64,000 nt of DNA, taken from NCBI GenBank assembly GCA_947172415.1, contig OX359194.1, forward strand, positions 5,456,001 to 5,520,000, read 5' to 3'. This DNA comes from Chondrosia reniformis (lineage: Eukaryota > Porifera > Demospongiae > Chondrillida > Chondrillidae). Position numbers and translations under genes: made by a program. Under the pieces are notes generated by a model. The model ran no database searches. It was given only the letters and a program-made list of their open reading frames with translations, and was not told where the DNA came from. Positions 25,623 through 35,405 of the stretch are shown piece by piece (the stretch's first letter is position 1; every line of letters begins with the position of its first letter).

Positions 25623-28457
25623 CTATAGCTGATCCCAATCCCGTGAACCTCATCTGTGAATTTTATTTGTAATTTGTAATTTGTAATTTCTTATAGATAC
25701 CTCCCACACAATGTTTGTCAATTTGACAAATACAGTATATACGTATATAGCATTATTTTGTAGCTCATTCTGGGTCCTTATATATGAACATATAATATTA
25801 GCTGATCCTGAGTACTAACAATCCTCCAAATCTCAACCTTTTATTAATTATTATTTGCATAATTTTCTAATTTCTAATTACGTTCAACTGTATCTACTGT
25901 TAAATCATAATACAAGCTGGTTAATTGTACTTAGGGATTCACAGTTAAATGGGTAAATAATTATGTGCAGCTGCAGGCTAATATGGCAAAGTGTGTCAAT
26001 TTGTTACTGGTTTTGACTATATAGATTGCTCTGTATCACTGGCCTATTATTTTGCAGTGTATAGCTGGGTCCATGTAATACTGTCTATCCAACATGCTAA
26101 CAATCTTCCAAATCTCACCTGTGCACCTTATACATATATTTTTTAATATTATTTTCCACTACCTATATCTTCATCTGCAGTTACCTTATCAGTACCTCCA
26201 AAGGTCACTGGTGTGTTTATAAGAGTTGTATTTACTAAAGTACCTACTCTAACTATAAGCTGGACACCAATAACTGATTTTGATTATGACATTTCATACA
26301 CTGTGTGGTATTCTACAAGCAGTGGTACCACAACAGAACCACCATCTGGAGCATTAAATGTGTCAGGTATCACTGGTACATCAACTACACTGAGTGGACT
26401 TACACAAGGTACAACCTACTATATTTGGGTTGCAGCAATTTCATCAATTGGTGAAGGACCTTTCAGTACAAGAGTGACATATAAAGGTATTAATGGAAAG
26501 GAGCATTCTATTTATTAATATGTATAGTACCTGAGAATTTGGTCCATGCAGTACATATCATATAAACAGTTTGAGTCATTGACCCTTGCATGTAAACATC
26601 AGGATCTATCAATAGCTCCAGTTTTATACAGTTTTATATGGGACCTCAAGTTAACCGACAACCTTTTTTAACCGAACGAAATCGATATATATACAATATT
26701 ATATTTTATGATAGTCTATCAATAGCTATATATGTACATATATAATTGTGAATATATATACTTTTGTGTTTCCTGATCACAGCTCCAGCACAGGTTGAAA
26801 AGGTGGATCTAGTGAGTATCAGTTGTGTTCAATCAGCTCTTTGGGTATTCTGGTTGGCACCTTCCAGTGAACGTCCCATCCAAAACTATGAAATCGAGTA
26901 CAGATCATTAATTAGATCAACAGATTGGAATAGATTATTGCCAAACCCAACTAGTACATCAGTTACAATAGAGAACCTTCAATCTGGACATACCTACCAA
27001 GTGAGAGTGAGAGCTGTGTCTGATGTTGGATGTGGAGTGTGGAGCAAGCCTGTCCTTCAAAGCACAATTAATGGTATAGTGTATAGTTTTGGACTTTTTC
27101 TAGCTGTGGATTAGCTGTAGGTTTCCTTGATTGATTTTAGTACATGTATTTTTAATTTTCAACCTGGTAGATACTGATAAATGTTTAGCTAACAATGGCG
27201 GATGTGATCATATATGTCTAAATACACCAGGATCATATACTTGCGCTTGTAATACTGGCTATACACTAAATGAAGATGGACACACATGTGGTAAGCAATC
27301 CTGTAAAGGGAAATTCCCGATTGTTGCCTTATTTAGAGTTCTTGTTTGACAAGAAAGAGATCTAGATACTTTCACTGTATACTTGTAAATAACTAAGTTT
27401 TTATTTTTTAGATAACGTAATAACAGTCAACTTTGTGGAGATAAGTGCTTCAGGATACGAAGGACAGACTGTAGTACTAACTGTTGAGAGAGAAGGGTGG
27501 ATAGCCACACCTCTTGTGGTGACTGTGAGAGTAGTAGAACTAACCATCTGTCTCTATGGAAGTGGTAAGCTGATATCACATCTGAAGCTGTAGCAGTACT
27601 TTGCTTCATGTTGAGGTCTTGTTAATTTAAATCTTAAAGTCACAGCTATATATGTGTACCTATTATCCTTCATTTGAATTAAAATATAATTATTTTTTTT
27701 AAATCTACATAACTCTCTCTTTCTCTATGCTGCATAGTGGACTCCATTAGTGATAAAAATGTCAGCATCAAATATATACGTATATACAACTTTGAAATAC
27801 AGTCAGTAATTATTCTAATTAATTAACCCATGAATTTAAATGAATCTTCTGAATTTGATTAAATGGAAATACACTTCCTTATGTCTATATTAATTTAGGA
27901 AGTAAGTATTTATGGTGCATGGTTATTCCCTAAAAGTAATTTTAGTGAATAACCACCAATAATTGTATTGTTGTAAATAATACAAATAAGTCAGTAACCT
28001 CACATACAATCATATTTGCTAACCATGAAACATGTAGTCACGGTATTTTAGTAACCCAACTCATTCAATTCATTTAATTAGTTAACCTTTTAAATAAATA
28101 TTCTGAATTTGATTAAATGGAAATACACTAGTATGTCTATATATTACTTTAAGCAGAAAATATATTATATGTATATACAAAATAAGCACACTCATATTTG
28201 CTAACCATGAAACATGTAGTCATGGTATTTCATATGACCCAACTCATGCAGCTAATGAAGGTGATTATGTTCTGAGGAATTCTACACTGACCTTCTCTGA
28301 AGTTTACAAGTCATTTGAGAGACAGCACATATCAGTGGAACTAGTGGCCGATGAAGATGATGGAGAGAGAGATGAAGTGTTTCATATTCTCATTGACACT
28401 CCCTTTGGAATACAAAGCAAGAGAAGAGCAGTCACTTGTTTGATACATAATATATAA
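14662..28457 (+). CDS. Copy 3: chimeric NIDO-EGFx6-FN3x6-EGF-Calx-beta protein
   Basis: Exons: 14662-14853 (signal peptide [20 protein letters not shown]; donor at 14865 also keeps frame), 14909-15253, 15360-15621 (these three form NIDO), EGFs 15700-15804, 15889-16011, 16201-16323, 16392-16514, 16731-16841, 16964-17080, FN3-2 17496-17795, FN3-3 17949-18242, FN3-4 18613-18885, FN3-5 18949-19203, FN3-6 26181-26486, FN3-7 26783-27073, EGF 27171-27290, Calx-beta 27412-27564 and 28252-28457. About 1232 aa. NIDO evidence: [21 protein letters not shown], then [20 protein letters not shown], as in nidogen-type domains. EGFs carry DIDEC and DNEC motifs. From about 17097 onward exons and introns match the repeated family; before that they do not. 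The NIDO-EGF-FN3-EGF order resembles animal SNED1-like matrix proteins. All exons are in frame; FN3-6 lacks three codons. Two LINEs occupy the FN3-5/FN3-6 intron. Confidence 0.8.
19466..19586. repeat. Tandem duplication in copy 3 intron
   Basis: Two adjacent near-identical units of about 60 bp, each containing TAGCTCTGGGT, CTTATATATATA and TTTCTTATATTTTTGA. A diverged third relative of the first part (TAGCTCATTCTGGGTCC) occurs near 25763 in the same intron beyond the LINE insertions, and in copy 7 near 53793. Confidence 0.7.
19948..20523 (+). pseudogene. LINE reverse transcriptase, N-terminal part, with SH3/Tudor-like insert
   Basis: 191 residues. Reverse-transcriptase motif A is [12 protein letters not shown] (about residues 29-40) and motif B is [12 protein letters not shown] (85-96). 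Between motif B and the catalytic motif C is an extra segment, residues about 135-187 (20350-20508). It has KWDEDG, a DPGWYKGLV core and GTEYIDL, which look like the beta-barrel pattern of Tudor, Agenet or SH3-like domains. The frame ends in TAG at 20521-20523; motif C lies downstream in another frame. A catalytic gene of a non-LTR element, not host. Confidence 0.7.
20576..22291 (+). pseudogene. LINE reverse transcriptase C-terminal part, zinc knuckle and endonuclease
   Basis: 571 residues. Motif C is [10 protein letters not shown] (about residues 13-22). LKPEKC (46-51) and PSKFLGKFL (81-89) match the palm and thumb. A CCHC knuckle follows: C335, C338, H347, C352 (spacing 2-8-4). Then RPDLV at 413-417 and E430 in ILELTI form a PD-(D/E)XK-like restriction endonuclease signature, the hallmark of early-branching LINEs such as R2. 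This long frame is intact, unlike the upstream one, so the element is not very old or was lightly damaged. Confidence 0.75.
22803..23612 (-). pseudogene. LINE C-terminal region: zinc knuckle and endonuclease-like domain
   Basis: 269 residues. After a segment related to the reverse-transcriptase thumb it has [20 protein letters not shown] (CCHC-like; Cys pair, His, Cys), then [15 protein letters not shown] and [12 protein letters not shown]. The RPD and WDAT residues are placed as in PD-(D/E)XK nucleases. Product of the antisense LINE, not host. A part in this frame is open over its whole length. Confidence 0.65.
23572..25016 (-). pseudogene. LINE reverse transcriptase fragments
   Basis: Two frames cover the polymerase. 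At 24450-25016 the fingers include [16 protein letters not shown]. At 23572-24465 motif A is [15 protein letters not shown], motif B is [18 protein letters not shown], and motif C is [10 protein letters not shown]; the thumb follows. The YLDD box and C-terminal endonuclease place it with non-LTR elements and not with retroviruses. The frame change near 24455 separates the two parts. Confidence 0.75.
24823..25544 (-). pseudogene. LINE N-terminal Cys/His-rich region
   Basis: Starts [20 protein letters not shown]. The DTSS repeat comes from a 12-13 bp tandem duplication in the DNA near 25502-25527. It is followed by CGLCTVCC and GHRC, a possible nucleic-acid-binding zinc site. The open frame continues upstream into the microsatellite as a run of about 22 Asn, which is only translation of the (ATT)n repeat. 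Residues [15 protein letters not shown] are strongly basic. Confidence 0.5.
25551..25619. repeat. (ATT)n microsatellite
   Basis: About 23 uninterrupted ATT units directly upstream of the antisense LINE's start codon. A short interrupted (ATT)n stretch is also present at 22608-22626 at the LINE's other end, so the LINE lies between two ATT tracts. Confidence 0.95.
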
Positions 28458-28477
28458 GTACTGCTGCATAGGCCAGT

Positions 28478-28483
28478 AATAAA
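28478..28483 (+). terminator. Polyadenylation signal AATAAA, copy 3
   Basis: AATAAA, 21 nt after the copy 3 stop codon, in a stretch (GGCCAGTAATAAAGTA) that is also present after copies 5 and 7. The next gene's start codon is about 210 nt downstream. Confidence 0.55.
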
Positions 28484-30083
28484 GTATATACTGTTTTGTT
28501 ACTTCTATACTTGAAAAAATGCACCTAATAGATTGGTTATGGATAGATTATATTATAATAGCTATAATTAATTAAAGTCTTATTTGGCACACAGTTACAC
28601 AGCTGAAGGAAGGTTGGAAAAACACCTCCAGTATACGTACTTACGTAATATCTACTTACCAGTGTGCATATTGATTTACGTTAGTGATAGAAAAAATGGA
28701 AGTCGGCTCAGCTTCAGGTATTTGGATACTTCTCATTTTCTGTTCTTCTAAAGGTATAAGCTTTTTAACCTTCTTTATAATGTGTGCAATAGATTTATCA
28801 ATTAAAAATGGGGGAAGAGACATTGTGTTTCTTACTGATGGAAAATATCAGATATTTAGTATCGTGCACGTACGGAGGGTATATGGCTTCGAAGGCTCTT
28901 ATCCTGCCTACGCTCTCTCCTTCAGTTGCTTCACAACCAGCTACAACTATTACAGTTGGATCAGGTTCTCCAATCAACATAACTGCAACACCTACCATTA
29001 GTCAATCAGTAGAGTTATGGTGTAGCAGGTCACCAGCAGCCAAGCAGTGGTATACTACAGGAAGTATAGTAACATCCACAGGTGCAGTGTGGACAGCTCC
29101 TGGACGTATATTAGGTTTTTCTACATTTGCTACAAGTCATGCTGGAACATACTCTTGTCGTGTAAAAAATAAGGATGAAGTGACCACAACAACTTACACA
29201 GTAGTGCTTGGTAAGTCTGTACAATTAATTGCAGAACATAATTGTCCTATTGTGTATATGTGCAGAGTTATGATTCAACTCACAGCCATAGTTACCACAT
29301 ATAATTACGTGTCTAAAACCATAAAGTAGGAACTTGATGTAACAACTTTATAAGACAATACGTAAGTCAGGTCCTTAATGTATAATTGAAAATCTGAAAT
29401 TCTTTGCACATTAAGTATACACATACTATAATTGGTATTGCTTGAAGTGTATCTGCATCCTAATCCTACTGTATCTTAGACACATTATATTTACATATAT
29501 ACAAACTAACAAAATAGGACATATTGTTTTGGTAGATTTAGTTGTTTCAGTTGTAGTTTACATTGTTAGTTTAATTTATTATTGTATATATATGTAAATA
29601 ATGTATCATAATACATATATATATGTAAAGTTATTAGGTTCACTATTTATATCTTAGCTACCCCAACTCCTCCACCACAAGTCCAAGGTGTTGACATTAC
29701 AAGAGGAATATCTAATGGTTCTCTATCATTGACAGTTTCATGGACTGCAGTACCTGGATCTGGAATAACCTACACTGTGTGGTATTCTACAAATAGTGGT
29801 ACTACTGCAGAACCACCATCTGGAGCATTAAATGTGTCAGGTATCACTGGTACATCAACTACACTGAGTGGACTTGCACAAGGTACAACCTACTATATTT
29901 GGGTATCAGCTGTTTCATCAGGTGTACCAGGAACTTACAGCATGAGAATATCAGAGACTACATATTCAGGTAATGTAACTATAATAGGTCACTTATTGTT
30001 TGGATCAATGTTTTTCAAAATGATAGGGTTATGATAATGTACCTATACAATACATACATTTTGCTTTGGGACCCATATATAAA

Positions 30084-30273
30084 CCTATATCGGGATATGA
30101 ATGCGAGAGTAAAGGATTGCAAATTATGGGTTTAAGTAAACAATTAAGTAAAAGATTACTTAGGTGTACGGACGTGTATGCGAAATTATGAGGTGGCAAA
30201 TTTATACGTGTCAAAAGATTGCGCGCATACAGTCAAAACTCGCAATTCGCATTCAATTCCCAATATACGGTAT
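30084..30273. repeat. MITE-like insertion in copy 4 FN3-1/FN3-2 intron
   Basis: About 190 bp found in no other copy's matching intron. The ends are imperfect inverted repeats (CCTATATCGGGATATGAATG against ACCGTATATTGGGAATTG on the other strand, each followed by GCGA). It has more CpG than the flanks (GTACGGACGTG, GATTGCGCGCATAC). Non-autonomous DNA-transposon-like; family unknown. Confidence 0.6.
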
Positions 30274-31588
30274 TATATATTTAATGTTTCAAAATTAAAG
30301 CTAGTCACTTCATTCACTTATCATGACTGTGAAATGATGAGTCACCATTAATTGGTATATACAGAATGGAACAGTTAGTTTAAGGTATTTTTGTATGTTT
30401 ATAAATGATTACGTGTTCCTTATACGTATATCATTATGATTATTTAAGGATCTTTATTTTATTATGTATTTCATAGCGTACATTTTACACCAAAAAGAAC
30501 ATATGATATCACACCTACACCACATACAGTATATACTCCTTAATAAATGTTTCCTCTACTTTGATGTTGAGCCATAACTTAAACTTCAAATGTGTTTGAC
30601 TTCATTAAAATTTATATACTACTCTGTATACGTAGCTACTACTAAATATATCCATTCCATACATTCTATTTATTATTCATATTGTATAGAATCCTTACAA
30701 GTTGGAGGTGTTAGAATTAGTAAAGGGACGTTAGATGGATCTCCATCTTTGAAAGTCTCATGGATTGGGGTATCTGAATCTGGAGTAACTTACACTGTGT
30801 GGTATTCCACAAGTAGTGGTACTACAACAGAACCACCATTTGGAGCATCAGAACTGTCAGGAATTATTAGTGCATCAGCCACATTGACTGATCTTTCACA
30901 AGGAACCACATACTATATTTGGGTAGCTGCTATAACAGACAGGGATCAAGGACCTTACAGTTTAAGATCCTCAGCAATTACATTTCAAGGTACTAGTGTA
31001 AGTAGAATATTAATGGTCCTTGTTTAGTGTATACGTACGTATATGCACTAAATGAGTGAAAACCTTTTATATTTTGTATACATATATACTGTATATATAT
31101 TAATGACAAAATTCTTCATGATGTAGCACCTCCTCAAGTACAAGGAGTCTCTGTGATAGCTACAGTTAGTAGAAGAAAGCCCTCCCTATTGGTTCGTTGG
31201 ACTGCTCCGATAGGGCAGAGTATCTCTTATGTAGTACAGTATTCTGCAACCAATCAGAACACCCCTCCAAATGATGCTCTTGAATTAATATCTTATTACT
31301 CTTCCATTTTACTATCAAGTGGAATTCAAAGTGGAACAACATATTATGTTTGGGTTTGTGCTATATCTAATACACTCCATGGAAAATACAGTAGAAAAGC
31401 AATGAATACAACCTTTCAAGGTACCCATGGTAGAGTACTGGTGCCTTAACTGGAACTCTTTGGCACTAGTACAGTGTGGTTAATTATATATATATATATC
31501 TATAGATTTAGCAGGCATCTGTATAACAGCTAGTTACTTTCATTGGTTGTGACCCAGCGGATTCAAGGTAGCACTGTATGTATGTACG

Positions 31589-31716
31589 TACCGTATAGTG
31601 GGAAAATTTAGCGAGGACTTAAATTTGGCGATTTGACAAGTAGTTTGAAACTCGCCAAATTTAATTCTTCGCCAAATTCACGAATGCAGCTATAAATTTC
31701 GAATGTAATACGTATT
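31589..31716. repeat. Palindromic short repeat in FN3-3/FN3-4 intron, copy 4
   Basis: Begins ACCGTATAGTGGGAAAATTT. It contains GACTTAAATTTGGCGA and, inverted, TCGCCAAATTTAATTC. Related elements are in the same intron of copies 6 and 8, at the same relative site, and absent from copies 1, 2, 3, 5 and 7. Inserted once and inherited or copied with this segment. Confidence 0.7.
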
Positions 31717-33459
31717 CGTACATGAATTTTATATATATACATTATTTTCTCAGGGGAGAATTTAGGCTCAAGTATTGCATGTTTTTAATGCCACATCAGT
31801 TTCTTATTTGAAGGTATCTGAACTTTCATTATATACATGTCCCAACAGTTCCAAGTGCTCCCACTGGACTGGTTATAACTCCTCCACCTGACAAATGTGA
31901 CCAGCTGAACTTACACTGGACAGCACCCTCCAACACAGGAGGACTTCCTGTCAAGTACAGAGTGTATAGCAATGGTGTTCTTGTACATCGTATTCTTAGT
32001 TCACCAAGAGCAGCCATTCTTGGACTAGCAATCAACTCTGAGTACAGAGTGAGAGTAATAGCTTTCAATGATTTGGGAGATGGAAAAGAAGTGACAGGAG
32101 TTAGAAGGACCAGACCACATGGTATATAATATATGTTGTGGTCAACTCTCAATTCTCTATATATTCTCTTTTCTGTAGCTCCCACAATCTCCTTTCTCTC
32201 TTCACCACATTCAACAAGAATAACATTTACACTTTCATCACCACCATTAATTGATTCATCACGCTGTACAATCTTGCCCAACATTTCCGGTCTACCCACA
32301 AAGATGGTGTCCACCTCTGATTCTACTAAAGTACTAACTGTTGAAGGTTTAACTTCTGGAGTTAACTATACTGTCACCTGTTTCTCTTCAAAGAAAGGTT
32401 TGTTATCCTGTGATTCTGTGACCAGCAACATTGGTATGTACGTACAAGTGTAATATACTATATAGATATATATATAGATTTCTTTATTTAATCATAATAC
32501 AAGCTGCAGCTGGTTAATTGGGCTTGGTTACTATGATCCTACGTACTAACAATCCTCCAAATCTCAACTGCACCTTTAAACATTTCTTTTTCTATAATTT
32601 ATTACAATAATTTTAATTATTATTTGCATAATTTTCTAATTTCTAATTCCTTCTACTTATATCTTCATCTGCAGTTACCTTATCAGTACCTCCAAAGGTC
32701 ACTGGTGTGTTTGTAAGAGTTGTATTTACTAAAGTACCTACTCTCACTATTAGCTGGACACCAATAACTGATTTTGATTATGACATTTCATACACTGTGT
32801 GGTATTCTACAAGCACTGGTACCTCAACAGAACCATCTTCTGGAGCCTCAACAATGTCAGGTATCACTGGTACATCAACTACACCGAATGGACTTGCACA
32901 TGGTACAACCTACTATATTTGGGTAGCAGCAATTTCATCAGTTGGTGAAGGACCATTCAGTACAAGAGTGACAAAGAGAACGTATAAAGGTAATACTTGG
33001 AAAGGAACATTCTATATATTAATATGTATATATTATTACGTACGTACGTATGTATGTATATTCTACGTATATTACCTGTACACATCAAATAACAAATAGT
33101 TAACCCTTACAGCGTGAGCCATGATATCACGTATAAAGTTTGGGGGCTGGGCCTCCCCCAAAAATTGGTGTGGACTTCACATCTAGTCACATCTTGCCCA
33201 ATTTCTGTTCAGAACATCTAGCTAAAACTGTTAAAGCAAACAAAATAATCTTAGAATCTATGTTAGGAAAGATAATAAGTCTGAAGTCTCGACCGCTTCT
33301 CCACTCCATTTATTTCAATTATAATGTCATGTGAGACTAGCCCCGTAGAGGTGTATGCGTCTTCGCAGTGAACAGTGAACAGTAACTGTACAAAGTTGCA
33401 CACATCACACCTGTGTGTACACATGCCATATACCATGGATACCATGTATAGTGTGCACC

Positions 33460-33560
33460 AGGAATAATCTTAGTGTGTCAGAATTTCAAAATTTTCCCAA
33501 GGGGCATGCCCCCAGGCTCCCCTAGCTGGGCCAGCCCTTGACAAAAACATCCTCCTCCTC
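33460..33560. repeat. Dispersed repeat fragment in FN3-6/FN3-7 intron, copy 4
   Basis: Contains TTTTCCCAAGGGGCATGCC followed by CCCAGGCTCCCCTAGCTGGG, a GC-rich, locally palindromic block in otherwise AT-rich DNA. The best-preserved of four copies in the array (also in copies 2, 7 and 8). Confidence 0.45.
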
Positions 33561-35405
33561 TTGTTATCACTTTACATGTTTTCATCTTGAGTAATGATAT
33601 ATACATGACCATATACGTACATATAATTGTGAATATACTTTTGTGTTTCCTGATCACAGCTCCAGCACAAGTTGAAAAGGTGGATCTAGTGAGGATCAGT
33701 TGTGTTCAACCAGCTCTTTGGGCATTCTGGTTGACACCTTCAAGTGAACGTCCAATCCAAAACTATGAAATCGAGTACAGGTCATTAAATAGATCAGCAG
33801 ATTGGAATAGAGTATTGCCAAACCCAACTAGTACATCAGCTACAATAGAGAACCTTCAATCTGGACATACCTACCAAGTGAGAGTGAGAGCTGTGTCTGA
33901 TGTTGGATGTGGAGTGTGGAGCAAGCCTGTCCTTCAATGCACAATTAATGGTAATGTAGTACTTCTAGTGTATATACGTAGGTTGGACTTCCTCTAGCTG
34001 TGGATTAGCTGTATATATTGAGACAGTTAAAGCTTCCTTGATTGATTTCCATACTTCTTTTATAATTTTAGACACTGATGAATGTTTAGCTAACAATGGT
34101 GGATGTGATCATATATGTCTGAATACACCAGGATCATATACTTGCGCTTGTAATACTGGCTATACACTAATGAAGATGGACACACATGTGGTAAGCAATC
34201 CTATAAAGGGAAATTCCCGATTGTTGCCTTATTTAGAGTTCTTGTTTGACTAGAAAGAGATCTAAATACACTGTACAGTTTCACTGTATAAAATAACTAA
34301 GTTTATATTTTTTAGATAACATAGTAACAGTCAACTTTGTGGAGATAAGTGCTTCAGGATACGAAGGACAGACTGTAGTACTAACTGTTGAGAGAGAAGG
34401 GTGGATAGCCACACCTCTTGTGGTGACTGTGAGAGTAGTAGAACTAACCATCTGTCTCTATGGAAGTGGTAAGCTGATATCACATCTGAAGCTGTAGCAA
34501 TACTTTGCTTTAGATCATTGTTAATTTTACATCTTAAAGTCACAGCTATATATATGTGTACTTTTTATCCTTCATTTGAATGTGTATTATAATGATTGGA
34601 TAATAAATGTTTTTAAATCTACAAAATTCTCTCTTATACTCTCCATGCTACATAGTGGACTCCATTAGTGATAGGAATGTCAGCATCCAATTATATATAT
34701 GCGTACAAATATACTAAGCTTTGAAATACATTCAGTATTTCATTTAATTAGTTAACATATACCTTATTATATAATAAATATTTTGAATTTGATTAAATGG
34801 AAATACACTAGTATGTCTAAATATTACTTTAAGCAGAAAGTATCCCCTAAAATTATAATTATATGTATATACAAAATAAGCACAATCATATTTGTTAACC
34901 ATGAAACATGTAGTCATGGTATTTCATATGACCCAACTCATGCAGCTAATGAAGGTGATTATGTTCTGAGGAATTCTACACTGACCTTCTCTGAAGTTTA
35001 CAAGTCATTTGAGAGACAGCACATATCAGTGGAACTAGTGGCCGATGAAGATGATGGAGAGAGAGATGAAGTGTTTCATATTCTCATTGACACTCCCTTT
35101 GGAGTACAAAGCAAGAGAAGAGCAGTCACTTGTTTGATACATAATGTATAAGTATTGTAACTCCTGTATAGGCTACTATAAATTATAGGTTATAAACTAA
35201 TATAGTTTTGTTACTTCTACTTGAAAAATGCAGTTGGATAGATTATCTATTATACGTAATTAATTATAATCTTATTTGGCATACAGTACACAGAGCTGTA
35301 GGAAGGTTGGAAAAACACACAAAACACCAAAGTACTTACGTAATATCTACTTACCAGTGATTTCTTGCTCAATGAAAGCAGATACGTTAGTGATATATAG
35401 AAAAA

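Larger units (their letters stand above)
28696..35151 (+). pseudogene. Copy 4: SP-Ig-FN3x7-EGF-(Calx-beta), EGF frameshifted
   Basis: Exons: signal peptide 28696-28753 (MEVGSASGIWILLIFCSSK), Ig 28926-29210, FN3-1 29658-29969, FN3-2 30690-30989, FN3-3 31127-31420, FN3-4 31849-32121, FN3-5 32179-32433, FN3-6 32675-32989, FN3-7 33660-33950, EGF 34072-34190, Calx-beta 34316-34468 and 34946-35151. All exons to FN3-7 are open. The EGF exon is 119 nt instead of 120: one A is missing in ACACTAATGAAG. The frame then meets TAG at 34322-34324, the third codon of the Calx-beta exon. The protein would lack Calx-beta but keep the signal peptide, Ig and FN3 domains. An assembly error cannot be excluded. The Ig loop is the shortest in the array (STGAVWTAPGR). 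The Calx-beta coding sequence itself is undamaged, so the change is young. Confidence 0.8.

Noticed and set aside
25551-25653. Poly-Asn protein start upstream of MESVDSD
   Set aside because: Only translation of the (ATT)n microsatellite.
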